This document shows, piece by piece, positions 49,799 through 58,339 of a stretch of 64,000 nt of DNA. The stretch lies in assembly GCF_011927785.1 (NCBI RefSeq), contig NZ_JAATJK010000001.1:1178001-1242000 (forward strand), read 5' to 3'. The translations under genes and the position numbers were made by a program. The notes below the pieces were generated by a model. It was given only the letters and a program-made list of their open reading frames with translations, had not been told where the DNA came from and ran no database searches. Position 1 is the stretch's first letter. Each line of letters starts with the position of its first letter. The DNA is from Micromonospora profundi (GTDB lineage Bacteria > Actinomycetota > Actinomycetes > Mycobacteriales > Micromonosporaceae).

Positions 49799-51190
49799 AT
49801 GCCCCAGGTGTCCGATGCCGGCCCCGCCCCCGTCAGCACCGAGCCCCGGATGATCCCGCTCCGTCGCGTCCTGCCCGCGCTGATCCGCGATCCGCTCGGC
49901 GCGTTGGTCGGCTTCGCGGACGACTCCGGCGGCGAGGTCGTCCGGCTCAACCTCGGCTCGTTCCGCCCCTACCTGGTCAGTCATCCGGAGCATTTGCAGC
50001 GCGTCCTGAGGGACAACGTTGCCAACTACACCCGCGACGGGGACGGCCTGCTCTGGCGGCCGGTCCGCCGGATCGTCGGCGACGCCATCCTGGTCGCCGA
50101 GGGCGAGGTGTGGGAATCCAGCCGGGGGGCGCTGCAACCGCTGTTCACCGCGAAGCGGGCCGAGACGCTCGTCGACAAGATGGCCGAGGCGATCAACGAG
50201 GCCGTCGACGAGTGGCTGGAGCCCGCCCGGGAGGGCCGGCCGATCGACGGCGGCGCCGAACTAACCAAGATCGTGCTGCGAACCACCATGCGGGTGCTCT
50301 TCGCCGACCGGATCTCGGTGCCCGACGCGCTACGGATCAGCGCCGCGCTGGACACCCTCACCACCGCGATGCTCCCGCGCCTGCTGGTGCCCTTCGTGCC
50401 GTACGCGGTGCCGATGCCCCGCGACCGCGCCTTCAACGAGGCGGTACGGACCATCGACGAGGTGGTGTTGCCGATCATCCGGGAGGCCCGGGCCCGACCC
50501 ACCGACGGCGACGACATCATCTCCACCCTCTGCCGGCCGCGCGCCGACGGCAGCGAACCCGACGAGTACGCGATCCGCGGCGACGTGGTGGCCATGTTCT
50601 CCACCGCCACCGAGACCACGATCGCCCTGCTCTCCTGGCTCTGGCCGGTGCTGGCGTCCCGACCCGACGTGGCCGAGCGGATGACCGACGAGATCGAGCA
50701 GGTGGTCGGCACCGAACGGGTCGGCCGCGCGCACCTGCCCGAGCTGCGGTACGGCCGGATGGTCCTCGACGAAATGTTGCGGCTCTACCCGGCCGGCTGG
50801 ATGATCCCCCGGACCGCGGTCGGCGACGACGTGCTCGGCGGCGTCCGGATCAAGGCCGGTGGCACCGTGCTGGTCAGCCCGTACGTCACCCAGCGGATGT
50901 CGACGTTCTGGACCGACCCGGCGGTCTTCGACCCGGAGCGGTTCGCGCCGGAGCTGCCCCGGCGGCGCTACCGCTACTCCTACTTCCCGTTCGGCGGGGG
51001 CCCGCACCAGTGCCTCGGGCAGTACCTGTTCCTGCTGGAGGCGCAGCTCATCGTCAGCACCGTGCTGAGCCGCTACCGCTTCCGGCTGCGCGGACCGGTC
51101 GACCTGACTCCCCGGATGGGCGCCTCGCTGCAACCCAAGCAGCGGGCCGAGCTGATCCTCACCCCGGTCGCCGGCACGGTCGTGCCGTGA
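49799..51190 (+). CDS. Cytochrome P450 of a diterpenoid operon
   Basis: A 463-aa P450 with an I-helix MFSTATETTIALLSW (Thr pair kept, usual Ala-Gly replaced by Ser-Thr), ExxR in EMLRLYP, the PERF region FDPERF and the haem-binding FPFGGGPHQCLGQYL with the proximal Cys. No membrane anchor, so a soluble bacterial class I enzyme needing ferredoxin partners from elsewhere. ATG at 49799 after GAGGAG. GTGA overlap with the downstream terpene synthase indicates oxidation of its product. Confidence 0.93.
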   Translation: MPQVSDAGPAPVSTEPRMIPLRRVLPALIRDPLGALVGFADDSGGEVVRLNLGSFRPYLVSHPEHLQRVLRDNVANYTRDGDGLLWRPVRRIVGDAILVAEGEVWESSRGALQPLFTAKRAETLVDKMAEAINEAVDEWLEPAREGRPIDGGAELTKIVLRTTMRVLFADRISVPDALRISAALDTLTTAMLPRLLVPFVPYAVPMPRDRAFNEAVRTIDEVVLPIIREARARPTDGDDIISTLCRPRADGSEPDEYAIRGDVVAMFSTATETTIALLSWLWPVLASRPDVAERMTDEIEQVVGTERVGRAHLPELRYGRMVLDEMLRLYPAGWMIPRTAVGDDVLGGVRIKAGGTVLVSPYVTQRMSTFWTDPAVFDPERFAPELPRRRYRYSYFPFGGGPHQCLGQYLFLLEAQLIVSTVLSRYRFRLRGPVDLTPRMGASLQPKQRAELILTPVAGTVVP

Positions 51191-52104
51191 CCGGCGCACC
51201 GTGGCCGGTGCAGACCGGTCCCGATCCGGTCGCCGAGCAGGGCCGGGTGTGCGCGCTCGCCGTGCGCGGTGTCCGCGACCTCCAGGGCGTCACCGCCGCC
51301 CACCCGGAGCTGTTCGACGCGGCACCGTTCGACCCGGCGCTGCTCAGCTCGGTGGCCACCGTGGTCGCCTTCATCGCGCCGTGGCACACCGCCGCCGAAC
51401 TGCGGATCACCACCCGTACCGTGCTCTGGGTCTTCGCGGCCGACTGGCAGATCGACTACCTCGCCCGGTCCGTGGACGACGTCCGGCAGGTGGTGACCGA
51501 CTGCCTGGCGGTGGCCGACGGCGCGGCGCCCCCACCGGGGCGACACCTGGCCCGGCTGCTGGCGGACCTGCGCGACGAGCTGGCCACCGTGCCGGCGTTC
51601 GCCCGGCTGCGCCCGATCTGGCGCGACGAGTTGGCCCGGATGCTCGCCGCCGCGGCTCGGGAGTGGGACTGGAAGAACCTGCCGACCGACCCGACCACCG
51701 GGCGACGCCTGCCGGACCTGGACCGCTACCTGGAGAACGCCGACAACTCTGGCAGCTCCTTCGTCAACGTCACCCACTGGATAGCCACCGGCGACGAGAA
51801 GACCCTCGCGCAGCTGACCGACCTGTTGGACGCCGGACGTGGCGTCCAACGGGTGCTGCGGCTCGTCAACGACCTGGCCACCCACGACCGCGACGCCGAG
51901 TGGGGCGACCTGAACGCCCTGCTGCTTGTCGACGACCCGGCGCAGGTGCACGCCCGACTGGCCGAACTGACCACCCGCTCCCGGGGAGACCTGGCCGCCC
52001 TCGCGCAACGGTGCCCCCGCCAGGCGGACTACCTGCACCGGCAGATCTCCTTCACCGGCGGCTTCTACCAGGTGTCGGACTTCTGGGGGGAACGCGATGA
52101 GTGA
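51187..52104 (+). CDS. Class I terpene (diterpene) synthase
   Basis: A 305-aa all-alpha synthase. The first metal motif is in WVFAADWQIDYLAR (D-W-Q-I-D, where most have DDxxD), and the second, NSE-like motif is NDLATHDRDAEWGDLN. QVSDFW near the C-terminus matches the family ending. With a class II cyclase next door it probably ionises a cyclised diphosphate such as a copalyl-type intermediate. GTG start at 51187, overlapping the P450 by 4 nt and the cyclase by 8 nt. Confidence 0.85.
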   Translation: MTGAPWPVQTGPDPVAEQGRVCALAVRGVRDLQGVTAAHPELFDAAPFDPALLSSVATVVAFIAPWHTAAELRITTRTVLWVFAADWQIDYLARSVDDVRQVVTDCLAVADGAAPPPGRHLARLLADLRDELATVPAFARLRPIWRDELARMLAAAAREWDWKNLPTDPTTGRRLPDLDRYLENADNSGSSFVNVTHWIATGDEKTLAQLTDLLDAGRGVQRVLRLVNDLATHDRDAEWGDLNALLLVDDPAQVHARLAELTTRSRGDLAALAQRCPRQADYLHRQISFTGGFYQVSDFWGERDE

Positions 52105-53713
52105 CGGCGCCTTCCGCGTCCTGGCCGACCCCGCCACCGGCCGCGACCCGGCGACCGACGCCGCCCGTGAGCTGATCGCCGGCCTGGCGCTTCGGCCGTG
52201 GGGGCAGGTGGCCGCCTCGGTGTACGAGAGCGCCCGCCTGGTCGCCGACGCGCCCTGGCTGCCCGGCCACGACGAGCGGATCGGGTTCCTCCTGCGCGCA
52301 CAGCGCCCGGACGGCGCGTGGGGGCCACCCGAGGGGTACGCCCTGGTGCCCACGCTGAGCGCCACCGACGCGCTGCTCGCCGCGTTGGCCGACGGTGGAG
52401 GGACCAGGACGCACCTGCTCGCCCCGGCGGCCAGAGGGCTGGTGGTGCTCAGCGGCCGGCTGCTCGCCGCCGACGCGCGGACGCTGCCGGACACCCCGGC
52501 ACTGGACCTCATCGTCCCGGCGCTCGTCGAGTCGATCAACGACCGGCTGGACCGGGTGACCTGGGAGCAACTGCCCACCCCGCCGCTGACGCTGCCCCCG
52601 GGCCTCGGGGTCGACCGGCTGCGGGCGGTGCGGGCGGCGGTGGCCGCCGGGGCGGCACTGCCCACGAAGCTGGCTCACTTCTACGAGGTGCTCGGCGCGA
52701 TGCCCACCGACGCCGGCCCCACCCTCACCGCCGTCGGCGCGTCACCGGCGGCGACCGCCGCCTGGTTGAGCGCGGCCGGCCCGGACGCCGGTCCCAGCGC
52801 CCACGCGTTCCTGCGGGAGTTGATCCGGGACGGCCGTGGCCCGGTGCCCTGCCCGACCCCGATCACCGTGTTCGAGCGGGCCTGGGTGCTCAGCGGGCTG
52901 CGACGGGCCGGCGTCGCTGTCAACCCGCCGGCCGCCGTGTTGGACACCCTGACCGCGGCCGCCACCGCCGCGACGGGCGTGGCAACCGGCGAAGGGCTGC
53001 CCACCGACGCCGACACCACCTCGGTGGCCCTGGACGCGCTGGCCCGACTCGGTCGACCCGCCGACCCGGCCGGGCTGTGGGCGTACGAGACGACGGACGG
53101 TTTCTGCACCTGGCCGGGGAGCGAGGACGGCTTCTCGGTCACCACCAACGCGCACGTGCTTGACGCGTTCGGCCAGCACGTGGCGGCGTATCCCGACGCC
53201 GACGCGCGATACCACCGGACGGTCGAGCGACTCAGCGCGGTGCTGCCCGCCCACCAACTCGCCGACGGTCCCTGGCAGGACCGCTGGCACGCCTCCCCGT
53301 ACTACGCCACGGCCTGCTGCGTGCTGGCGCTGGCCGAGTTCGGCCGGGGTGGCGCGGCGGCCGAGGCCGTGGACCGGGCGGCCGGCTGGGTGCTGGCCAA
53401 CCAACGCGCCGACGGCTCGTGGGGACGGTGGGGCGGCACCGCCGAGGAGACCGCGTACGCCCTGCAGGTGTTGCTGGCGGCGCCGACGGGTGCGCCACGG
53501 GTCACCGACGCGGTGGCCCGCGGGCATGCCTACCTGCACAGACCGGCGGGTCCCGAGCACCCTCCACTGTGGTACGGCAAGGAGCTGTACTGTCCTACCG
53601 CCATCGTCCGCTCGGCGGTGCTCGCCGCCTGCCGGCTGGCCGCCGTTCACGTCCCGGGTGCCGACCGTTCGGTGGTGGATTGTGGTTACCAGGCAACAAA
53701 AACATCGACTTGA
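52097..53713 (+). CDS. Class II diterpene cyclase
   Basis: A 538-aa beta-gamma domain protein of the squalene-hopene/copalyl diphosphate synthase fold. The protonation motif is DADTTS (DxDT, as in halimadienyl-type cyclases, rather than DxDD). QW-like repeats are QRPDGAWG near residue 75 and NQRADGSWGRWG near 440. No DDxxD class I site, so it makes a bicyclic diphosphate from GGPP and hands it to the adjacent class I enzyme. No GGPP synthase is in the window. Its stop codon overlaps the promoter of the conservon. Confidence 0.88.
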   Translation: MSDGAFRVLADPATGRDPATDAARELIAGLALRPWGQVAASVYESARLVADAPWLPGHDERIGFLLRAQRPDGAWGPPEGYALVPTLSATDALLAALADGGGTRTHLLAPAARGLVVLSGRLLAADARTLPDTPALDLIVPALVESINDRLDRVTWEQLPTPPLTLPPGLGVDRLRAVRAAVAAGAALPTKLAHFYEVLGAMPTDAGPTLTAVGASPAATAAWLSAAGPDAGPSAHAFLRELIRDGRGPVPCPTPITVFERAWVLSGLRRAGVAVNPPAAVLDTLTAAATAATGVATGEGLPTDADTTSVALDALARLGRPADPAGLWAYETTDGFCTWPGSEDGFSVTTNAHVLDAFGQHVAAYPDADARYHRTVERLSAVLPAHQLADGPWQDRWHASPYYATACCVLALAEFGRGGAAAEAVDRAAGWVLANQRADGSWGRWGGTAEETAYALQVLLAAPTGAPRVTDAVARGHAYLHRPAGPEHPPLWYGKELYCPTAIVRSAVLAACRLAAVHVPGADRSVVDCGYQATKTST

Positions 53714-53738
53714 GGGGTTGTGGGGACACTGCTAGCGT
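53710..53738 (+). promoter_or_regulatory. Candidate promoter of the conservon
   Basis: TTGAGG (53710-53715), a 17-bp spacer and TAGCGT (53733-53738) give a good actinobacterial housekeeping promoter about 100 bp before the sensor kinase. The -35 covers the stop codon of the cyclase gene. A CCCCGCC/GGCGGGG hairpin follows in the leader at about 53762. Confidence 0.6.
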
Positions 53739-53837
53739 ACGCAGAGCCTCAGCCCCGTATGCCCCGCCGTGGCGGGGACGATGCATCCATGATCACCCGT
53801 TGATGAGCTGAGTCAACGCCCGGCCTGGGACGGTTCA

Positions 53838-56405
53838 ATGCGTTCTCGCGGTACGAGTATCCGCACCAAGGTTGTCGCCCTGCTGCTCTCCCTGGTCGCG
53901 CTCTGGATGTTCTCGGCGTGGATCACCCTGCGGGACGGCTTCAACCTGCTCGGTGTCCAGGTGATCAACAGCAGGGTCTACGCGCCCAGTGAGCCGCTGC
54001 TGCAGGAGCTCCAGTTGGAGCGGCGCCTGACGCAGGCGTACCTGAGCAACCCCAGCGCCGAGCAGCGCGCGGCGCTGGAGGCCGAGCAGCGCAAGGCCAC
54101 GCAACTCGCCGAGAAGTTCGCCGACTCGGTCCGTCACTGGCAGGTCGACGTGGCCGGCAGCAAGGCCCTCGACGCCCAGTTGGATGCCTCGATCGCCCAG
54201 ATCGACGCCCTCGAGCAGACCCGCGCCGAGGTGCTCGGGCGCTCGGTCGACAGGGTCTCCGCGGCCGACGCCTACACCGGCGCCATCGAGTCGATCTTCC
54301 AGATCTACGACGTCACCGGCAGCCTCGACGACAAGGCGATCGCCGCCGACGCGGCCGCCCTGATCCAGCTCAACCGCATGAAGGAGCTGATCTCCCAGGA
54401 GGACGCGCTGCTCAGCGGCCTGTTCGGCAACGGCCGGATGAGCGGGCCCGAGTACGCCCGCTACGTCTCCCTGGTCGGCGCGGAGCGGTTCCTCGGCGAA
54501 GAGACCCGCTCCCGGCTCGCCGACGCCGACCAGCGCCGCTACCAGCAACTCGTCGAGGGTGAGGCGTTCACCAGGCTGCGCGCCGTACAGGACAGCATCA
54601 TCCGCGAGGGCCGACCGGCGACCCAGCTGCCGGTCAGCGCCGAGCAGTGGCGCGGCACCGTCGAGCCGGCGCTGGCCGAGGTGAACGACGTGGTCGTCGC
54701 CGGCGGTGAAGGCATCGTGGACCGGGCGACCGGCGTGGCGGTGATGGTCGTCGTCCGGCTCGTGCTCGCCACCGGTCTGGGTCTGCTCGCCGTCATCGCC
54801 TCGGTCGTCGTCTCGATCACCACGGCCCGGACCCTGCTGCGCCAGTTGGAGAGGCTGCGCCAGGCGGCCTGGCAGCTCGCCGACGAACGGCTGCCCCGCG
54901 TGGTGGAACGACTCGGTCGCGGCGAGGAGGTCGACGTCGCCACCGAGGCACCTCCGCTGGAGTTCGGCACCGACGAGATCGGCCAGGTCGGCAAGGCCTT
55001 CAACGCGGTTCAGGAGACCGCTCTGCGCACCGCCGTGGAGCAGGCCGAGCTGCGTCGCAACGTCCGTGACGTCTTCCTCAGCCTGGCCCGGCGCACCCAG
55101 GCACTGGTGCACCGCCAGCTCACCCTGCTCGACGCCATGGAGCGCCGTGAACACGACGCGGAGGAGTTGGAGGACCTGTTCCGGGTCGACCACCTGGCCA
55201 CCCGGATGCGGCGTAACGCCGAGAACCTGATCGTGCTCTCCGGCTCCACTCCGGGTCGGGCCTGGCGGCGCAACGTCCCCATGGTCGACGTGGTGCGCGG
55301 CGCGGTGGCCGAGGTGGAGGACTACACGCGGGTCAACGTGCTGCCCCTCGGCCCTGTCTCCCTCGCCGGCCGGGCGGTCGGCGACATCATCCACCTGCTC
55401 GCCGAACTCATCGAGAACGGCCTGTCGTTCTCGCCACCGCACACCACAGTGGAGGTCCGCGGTCAGCTGGTGGCCAACGGGTTCGCCATCGAGATCGAGG
55501 ACCGGGGCCTCGGCATGAGCGAGGAGGACCTGGCCGCGGCGAACCACCGCATCGTCGACCAGTCCGAGTTGAACCTCGCCAACGCCGCCCGGCTCGGGCT
55601 CTACGTGGTGAGCCGGCTGACCGAACGGCACGGCGTGCGGGTCCGACTCAAGGAATCGGCGTACGGCGGCACCACCGCCGTCGTGCTGATCCCGCTGGAG
55701 CTCGTCACCGAGAACGGGGTCGCCCCGGAGGACACCGGCACACCTCCGGCCGGGACGCCCATCGCGCTGCCGGCGGCACCGATCTCCGGTGCGGGCGACG
55801 CCGGCCGTCCCGCCCTGGGCTCACCGGTCGCCCTGGCCACACCGGCACCGGACACGGCCGCGTCGGGCACGAACACACCGGACGCGCCGCAGCTGGTGAC
55901 CTTGGCAACGGCCGGCAGCGCCGCCGACCAGGCCGACGGTGACGTCGTACTCCCCACCCGGCAACGGACGACCCCACCCGGCGGGCTGCCGGAGCTGCCC
56001 ACCCGGACCCGGCGGCCCCTGAACCAGTCGGCCCTGGAAGGGCCCACGGTCGCCAGCGGCCTGCCCGCTATCGACCGCACGGAGCCGGCGACCGGCCCCG
56101 GCGAACCGACAGTCGACGGCGGCCCGATGCCGGCCCGGTCGGAGACCGACCGGACCGACTCCGGCCTGCCGGTCCGGATCCGGCAGGCGAACATCGTGCC
56201 CGAGCTGCGCGACGACCCGGCGGCGACGGAGTCCGACGAGGAGGACGTGGTACGCCCGCCGGAGCAGGTGCGCCGGATGATGAGCTCCTACCAGAGCGGC
56301 ACCCGACGTGGTCGCACCGACGCGGCACGACTGCTCGGCGGAGCGTCCGGCGCGTCGCCTGCGGCGACGCCCGAGCCGACCGACGAGGAACCGCAAGCCA
56401 CCTGA
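53838..56405 (+). CDS. Conservon sensor kinase CvnA-like (nitrate/nitrite-sensing domain)
   Basis: An 855-aa membrane protein. TM1 at about 11-30, an extracellular helical NIT-type sensor to ~295, TM2 at about 297-328, then HAMP and a kinase-like ATPase: N-box LAELIENGLSFSPPHTTV, G1 EDRGLGMSEEDL. The H-box is degenerate (FRVDHLATRMRRNAENL), so phosphotransfer is doubtful. The last ~270 residues are a Pro/Thr/Ala-rich disordered tail. Directly followed by roadblock, DUF742 and GTPase genes, which defines a conservon. In Streptomyces, conservons influence development and antibiotic production. No response regulator is present. Confidence 0.92.
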   Translation: MRSRGTSIRTKVVALLLSLVALWMFSAWITLRDGFNLLGVQVINSRVYAPSEPLLQELQLERRLTQAYLSNPSAEQRAALEAEQRKATQLAEKFADSVRHWQVDVAGSKALDAQLDASIAQIDALEQTRAEVLGRSVDRVSAADAYTGAIESIFQIYDVTGSLDDKAIAADAAALIQLNRMKELISQEDALLSGLFGNGRMSGPEYARYVSLVGAERFLGEETRSRLADADQRRYQQLVEGEAFTRLRAVQDSIIREGRPATQLPVSAEQWRGTVEPALAEVNDVVVAGGEGIVDRATGVAVMVVVRLVLATGLGLLAVIASVVVSITTARTLLRQLERLRQAAWQLADERLPRVVERLGRGEEVDVATEAPPLEFGTDEIGQVGKAFNAVQETALRTAVEQAELRRNVRDVFLSLARRTQALVHRQLTLLDAMERREHDAEELEDLFRVDHLATRMRRNAENLIVLSGSTPGRAWRRNVPMVDVVRGAVAEVEDYTRVNVLPLGPVSLAGRAVGDIIHLLAELIENGLSFSPPHTTVEVRGQLVANGFAIEIEDRGLGMSEEDLAAANHRIVDQSELNLANAARLGLYVVSRLTERHGVRVRLKESAYGGTTAVVLIPLELVTENGVAPEDTGTPPAGTPIALPAAPISGAGDAGRPALGSPVALATPAPDTAASGTNTPDAPQLVTLATAGSAADQADGDVVLPTRQRTTPPGGLPELPTRTRRPLNQSALEGPTVASGLPAIDRTEPATGPGEPTVDGGPMPARSETDRTDSGLPVRIRQANIVPELRDDPAATESDEEDVVRPPEQVRRMMSSYQSGTRRGRTDAARLLGGASGASPAATPEPTDEEPQAT

Positions 56406-56497
56406 CCGAGCGTCGGCGCTGCGGTTTCCGCGCGGTGTGACGGTCAGACCCAAGACGAGTACGGCGCAAACTGCCGGGCGAGAAGAGGACGACGAAA

Positions 56498-56920
56498 GTG
56501 GCCCAGAAGACGGCTTCGAGTGCCGACCTGACGTGGTTGCTGGACGATCTTGTGGGGCGGGTGAAGCAGGCCGAGCACGCGGTCGCGCTCTCCTCCGACG
56601 GGCTGTTGATGGCTTCCTCGCAGGGATTGAGCCGGGATGACGGCGAGCACCTCGCGGCGATGGCCGCCGGCATCCAGAGCCTGGCCCGGGGCGCCGGCAA
56701 GCGCTTCGGTGGCGGGCAGGTGCAGCAGACCATCATCGAGATGCAGTCGTCCTTCCTGTTCGTCACCGCGGCCGGCCGCAACGCCTGCCTGGCGGTTCTG
56801 GCCAGCGAGGACGCCGACGTCGGCCTGATCGCGTACGAGATGGCGATGCTTGTCACCCGGGTCGGCAAGTACGTTGCCTCGCCCTCGCGGGACACCGCCC
56901 AGCCGGCCGGCGAGAGGTAA
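56498..56920 (+). CDS. Roadblock/LC7 protein, conservon component B
   Basis: A 140-aa roadblock-fold protein (LTWLLDDLVGRVKQAEHAV, LSSDGLLMASSQGLSRDDGE, FLFVTAAGRNACLAVLAS). In conservons it pairs with the GTPase and kinase at the membrane, perhaps as an activating protein. GTG start at 56498; 92 bp after the kinase and 5 bp before the DUF742 gene. Confidence 0.94.
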   Translation: MAQKTASSADLTWLLDDLVGRVKQAEHAVALSSDGLLMASSQGLSRDDGEHLAAMAAGIQSLARGAGKRFGGGQVQQTIIEMQSSFLFVTAAGRNACLAVLASEDADVGLIAYEMAMLVTRVGKYVASPSRDTAQPAGER

Positions 56921-56925
56921 CAGCA

Positions 56926-57312
56926 ATGACGGTGCAGGGAGAGTCCGCGGACCACCAGTGGGTGGACGACCATGCGGGCCCGGTGGTCCGCCCGTACGCG
57001 GTGACGCGCGGGAGGGCCCGCCCGGTCACCGGCACGTTCGACCTGATCTCCCTGGTCACCGCGACCCGAGCCGACGTCACACCGGAGGCCGGCCTCGGAC
57101 CCGAGCACCTGGCGATCGTCGGCCTGTGCCAGCGAATACAGTCAGTCGCCGAGATCGCCGCCCACCTCGACCTGCCGGTGGGCACCATCCGGGTCCTCCT
57201 CGGCGACCTCGCGGCCCGCAGCCTGGTGCAGGTACGCGAACCACAGACCACGGCCGGTCTTCCCGACAACAGCATCTTCGAGGCGGTAATCAATGGACTA
57301 CGGGCACTCTGA
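56926..57312 (+). CDS. DUF742 protein, conservon component C
   Basis: A 128-aa protein with the DUF742 signature VVRPYAVTRGRARP near the N-terminus, followed by a winged-helix-like region (HLAIVGLCQRIQSVAEIAAH, LDLPVGTIRVLLGDLAARSL). Usual third gene of a conservon; it overlaps the GTPase gene by 20 nt. Molecular role unknown. Confidence 0.93.
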   Translation: MTVQGESADHQWVDDHAGPVVRPYAVTRGRARPVTGTFDLISLVTATRADVTPEAGLGPEHLAIVGLCQRIQSVAEIAAHLDLPVGTIRVLLGDLAARSLVQVREPQTTAGLPDNSIFEAVINGLRAL

Positions 57313-57904
57313 CCGGCCGGCGGGAGCGACCCCACTGCCCACCGCGATCAAGATCCTTGTCGCCGGTGGCTTCGGCGTGGGCAAGACCACGATGGTCGGT
57401 GCGGTGAGCGAGACCCGGCCGTTGCGCACCGAGGAGGTGTTGACCGAGACCGGGGTCGGCATCGACGACCTGTCCGGGGTGGAGGGCAAGACCACCACCA
57501 CAGTGGCAATGGACTTCGGCCGGATCACCATCAGCGACGACCTGGTGCTCTACCTGTTCGGTACGCCCGGGCAGGACCGGTTCTGGTTCGTGTGGGACGA
57601 GTTGGCGTTGGGTGCGATCGGCGCGGTCGTGTTGGCCGACACCCGCAGGCTGGCCGACTGCTTCCCCTCGATCGACTACTTCGAGGGCCGGGGCACCCCG
57701 TTCGTGGTGGCGGTGAACTGCTTCGAGGGTGCCCGGAACTACCGACTCGACGAGGTGCAGGCCGCGTTGAACCTCGACCCTGGGGTGCCGGTGCTGCTCT
57801 GCGACGCCCGCCAGCGCGAGTCGAGCAAGGAGGTGCTCGTCACGCTGATGGAGCACGCCATGAAGACCCGCGAGGCCCGGCGCCGCGCCGCCGCTGGGGA
57901 CTGA
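57293..57904 (+). CDS. Conservon small GTPase, component D
   Basis: A 203-aa Ras-like GTPase of the MglA/CvnD type: P-loop GGFGVGKTTMVGAVSE (about residues 25-40), switch region EGKTTTTVAMDFG, G3 LFGTPGQDRFWF and VAVNCFEG as the specificity region. Expected to cycle with the roadblock protein and signal to targets unknown. ATG inside the DUF742 gene, so translation is coupled. Confidence 0.94.
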   Translation: MDYGHSDRPAGATPLPTAIKILVAGGFGVGKTTMVGAVSETRPLRTEEVLTETGVGIDDLSGVEGKTTTTVAMDFGRITISDDLVLYLFGTPGQDRFWFVWDELALGAIGAVVLADTRRLADCFPSIDYFEGRGTPFVVAVNCFEGARNYRLDEVQAALNLDPGVPVLLCDARQRESSKEVLVTLMEHAMKTREARRRAAAGD

Positions 57905-57999
57905 CCGAGAATCCGGGGAAATTTTGTCGGCCTCGCTGTCCGGTACGGCCCCGGCCGACCGTCATGCTGACGAGACCCGGACCCACGAGGGAGCGTCAG

Positions 58000-58335
58000 T
58001 TGAAGTACATGATGTTCGTCTGCACCGACAGCGAACCGGACACCGACCCGACCGAACTACCCGACGTCGAGAAGTGGGTGACGGACAACGACGCCAGGGG
58101 TCGCCGCATCACCGGCGACCGACTGGCGCCGGTCTCGGCGGCCACCACCGTCCGGGTACGCAACGGTGAACTGCTCACCACCGAGGGGCCGTTCGCCGAG
58201 ACCACGGAGGTGATCGTGGGCTTCGACCTGCTGGAATGCGCCGACCTGGACGAGGCCATCGAGGTGGCCCGCGCGCACTCGATGGCACGTGAGGGGCGGC
58301 TGGAACTGCGCCCGCTCATGATCGTGTCCGACTGA
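58000..58335 (+). CDS. YCII-related DGPF protein
   Basis: A 111-aa protein of the YciI/DGPF fold: MKYMMFVCTDSEPDT start, VRNGELLTTEGPFAETTEVI with the GPF motif and ELRPLMIVSD end. I chose the TTG at 58000 because GAGGGAG precedes it by 6 nt and homologues begin MKYM; ATGs at 58009/58012 are alternatives. Five bases before an ECF sigma gene; DGPF proteins are the standard partners of ECF42 sigma factors. Confidence 0.88.
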   Translation: MKYMMFVCTDSEPDTDPTELPDVEKWVTDNDARGRRITGDRLAPVSAATTVRVRNGELLTTEGPFAETTEVIVGFDLLECADLDEAIEVARAHSMAREGRLELRPLMIVSD

Positions 58336-58339
58336 CCGG

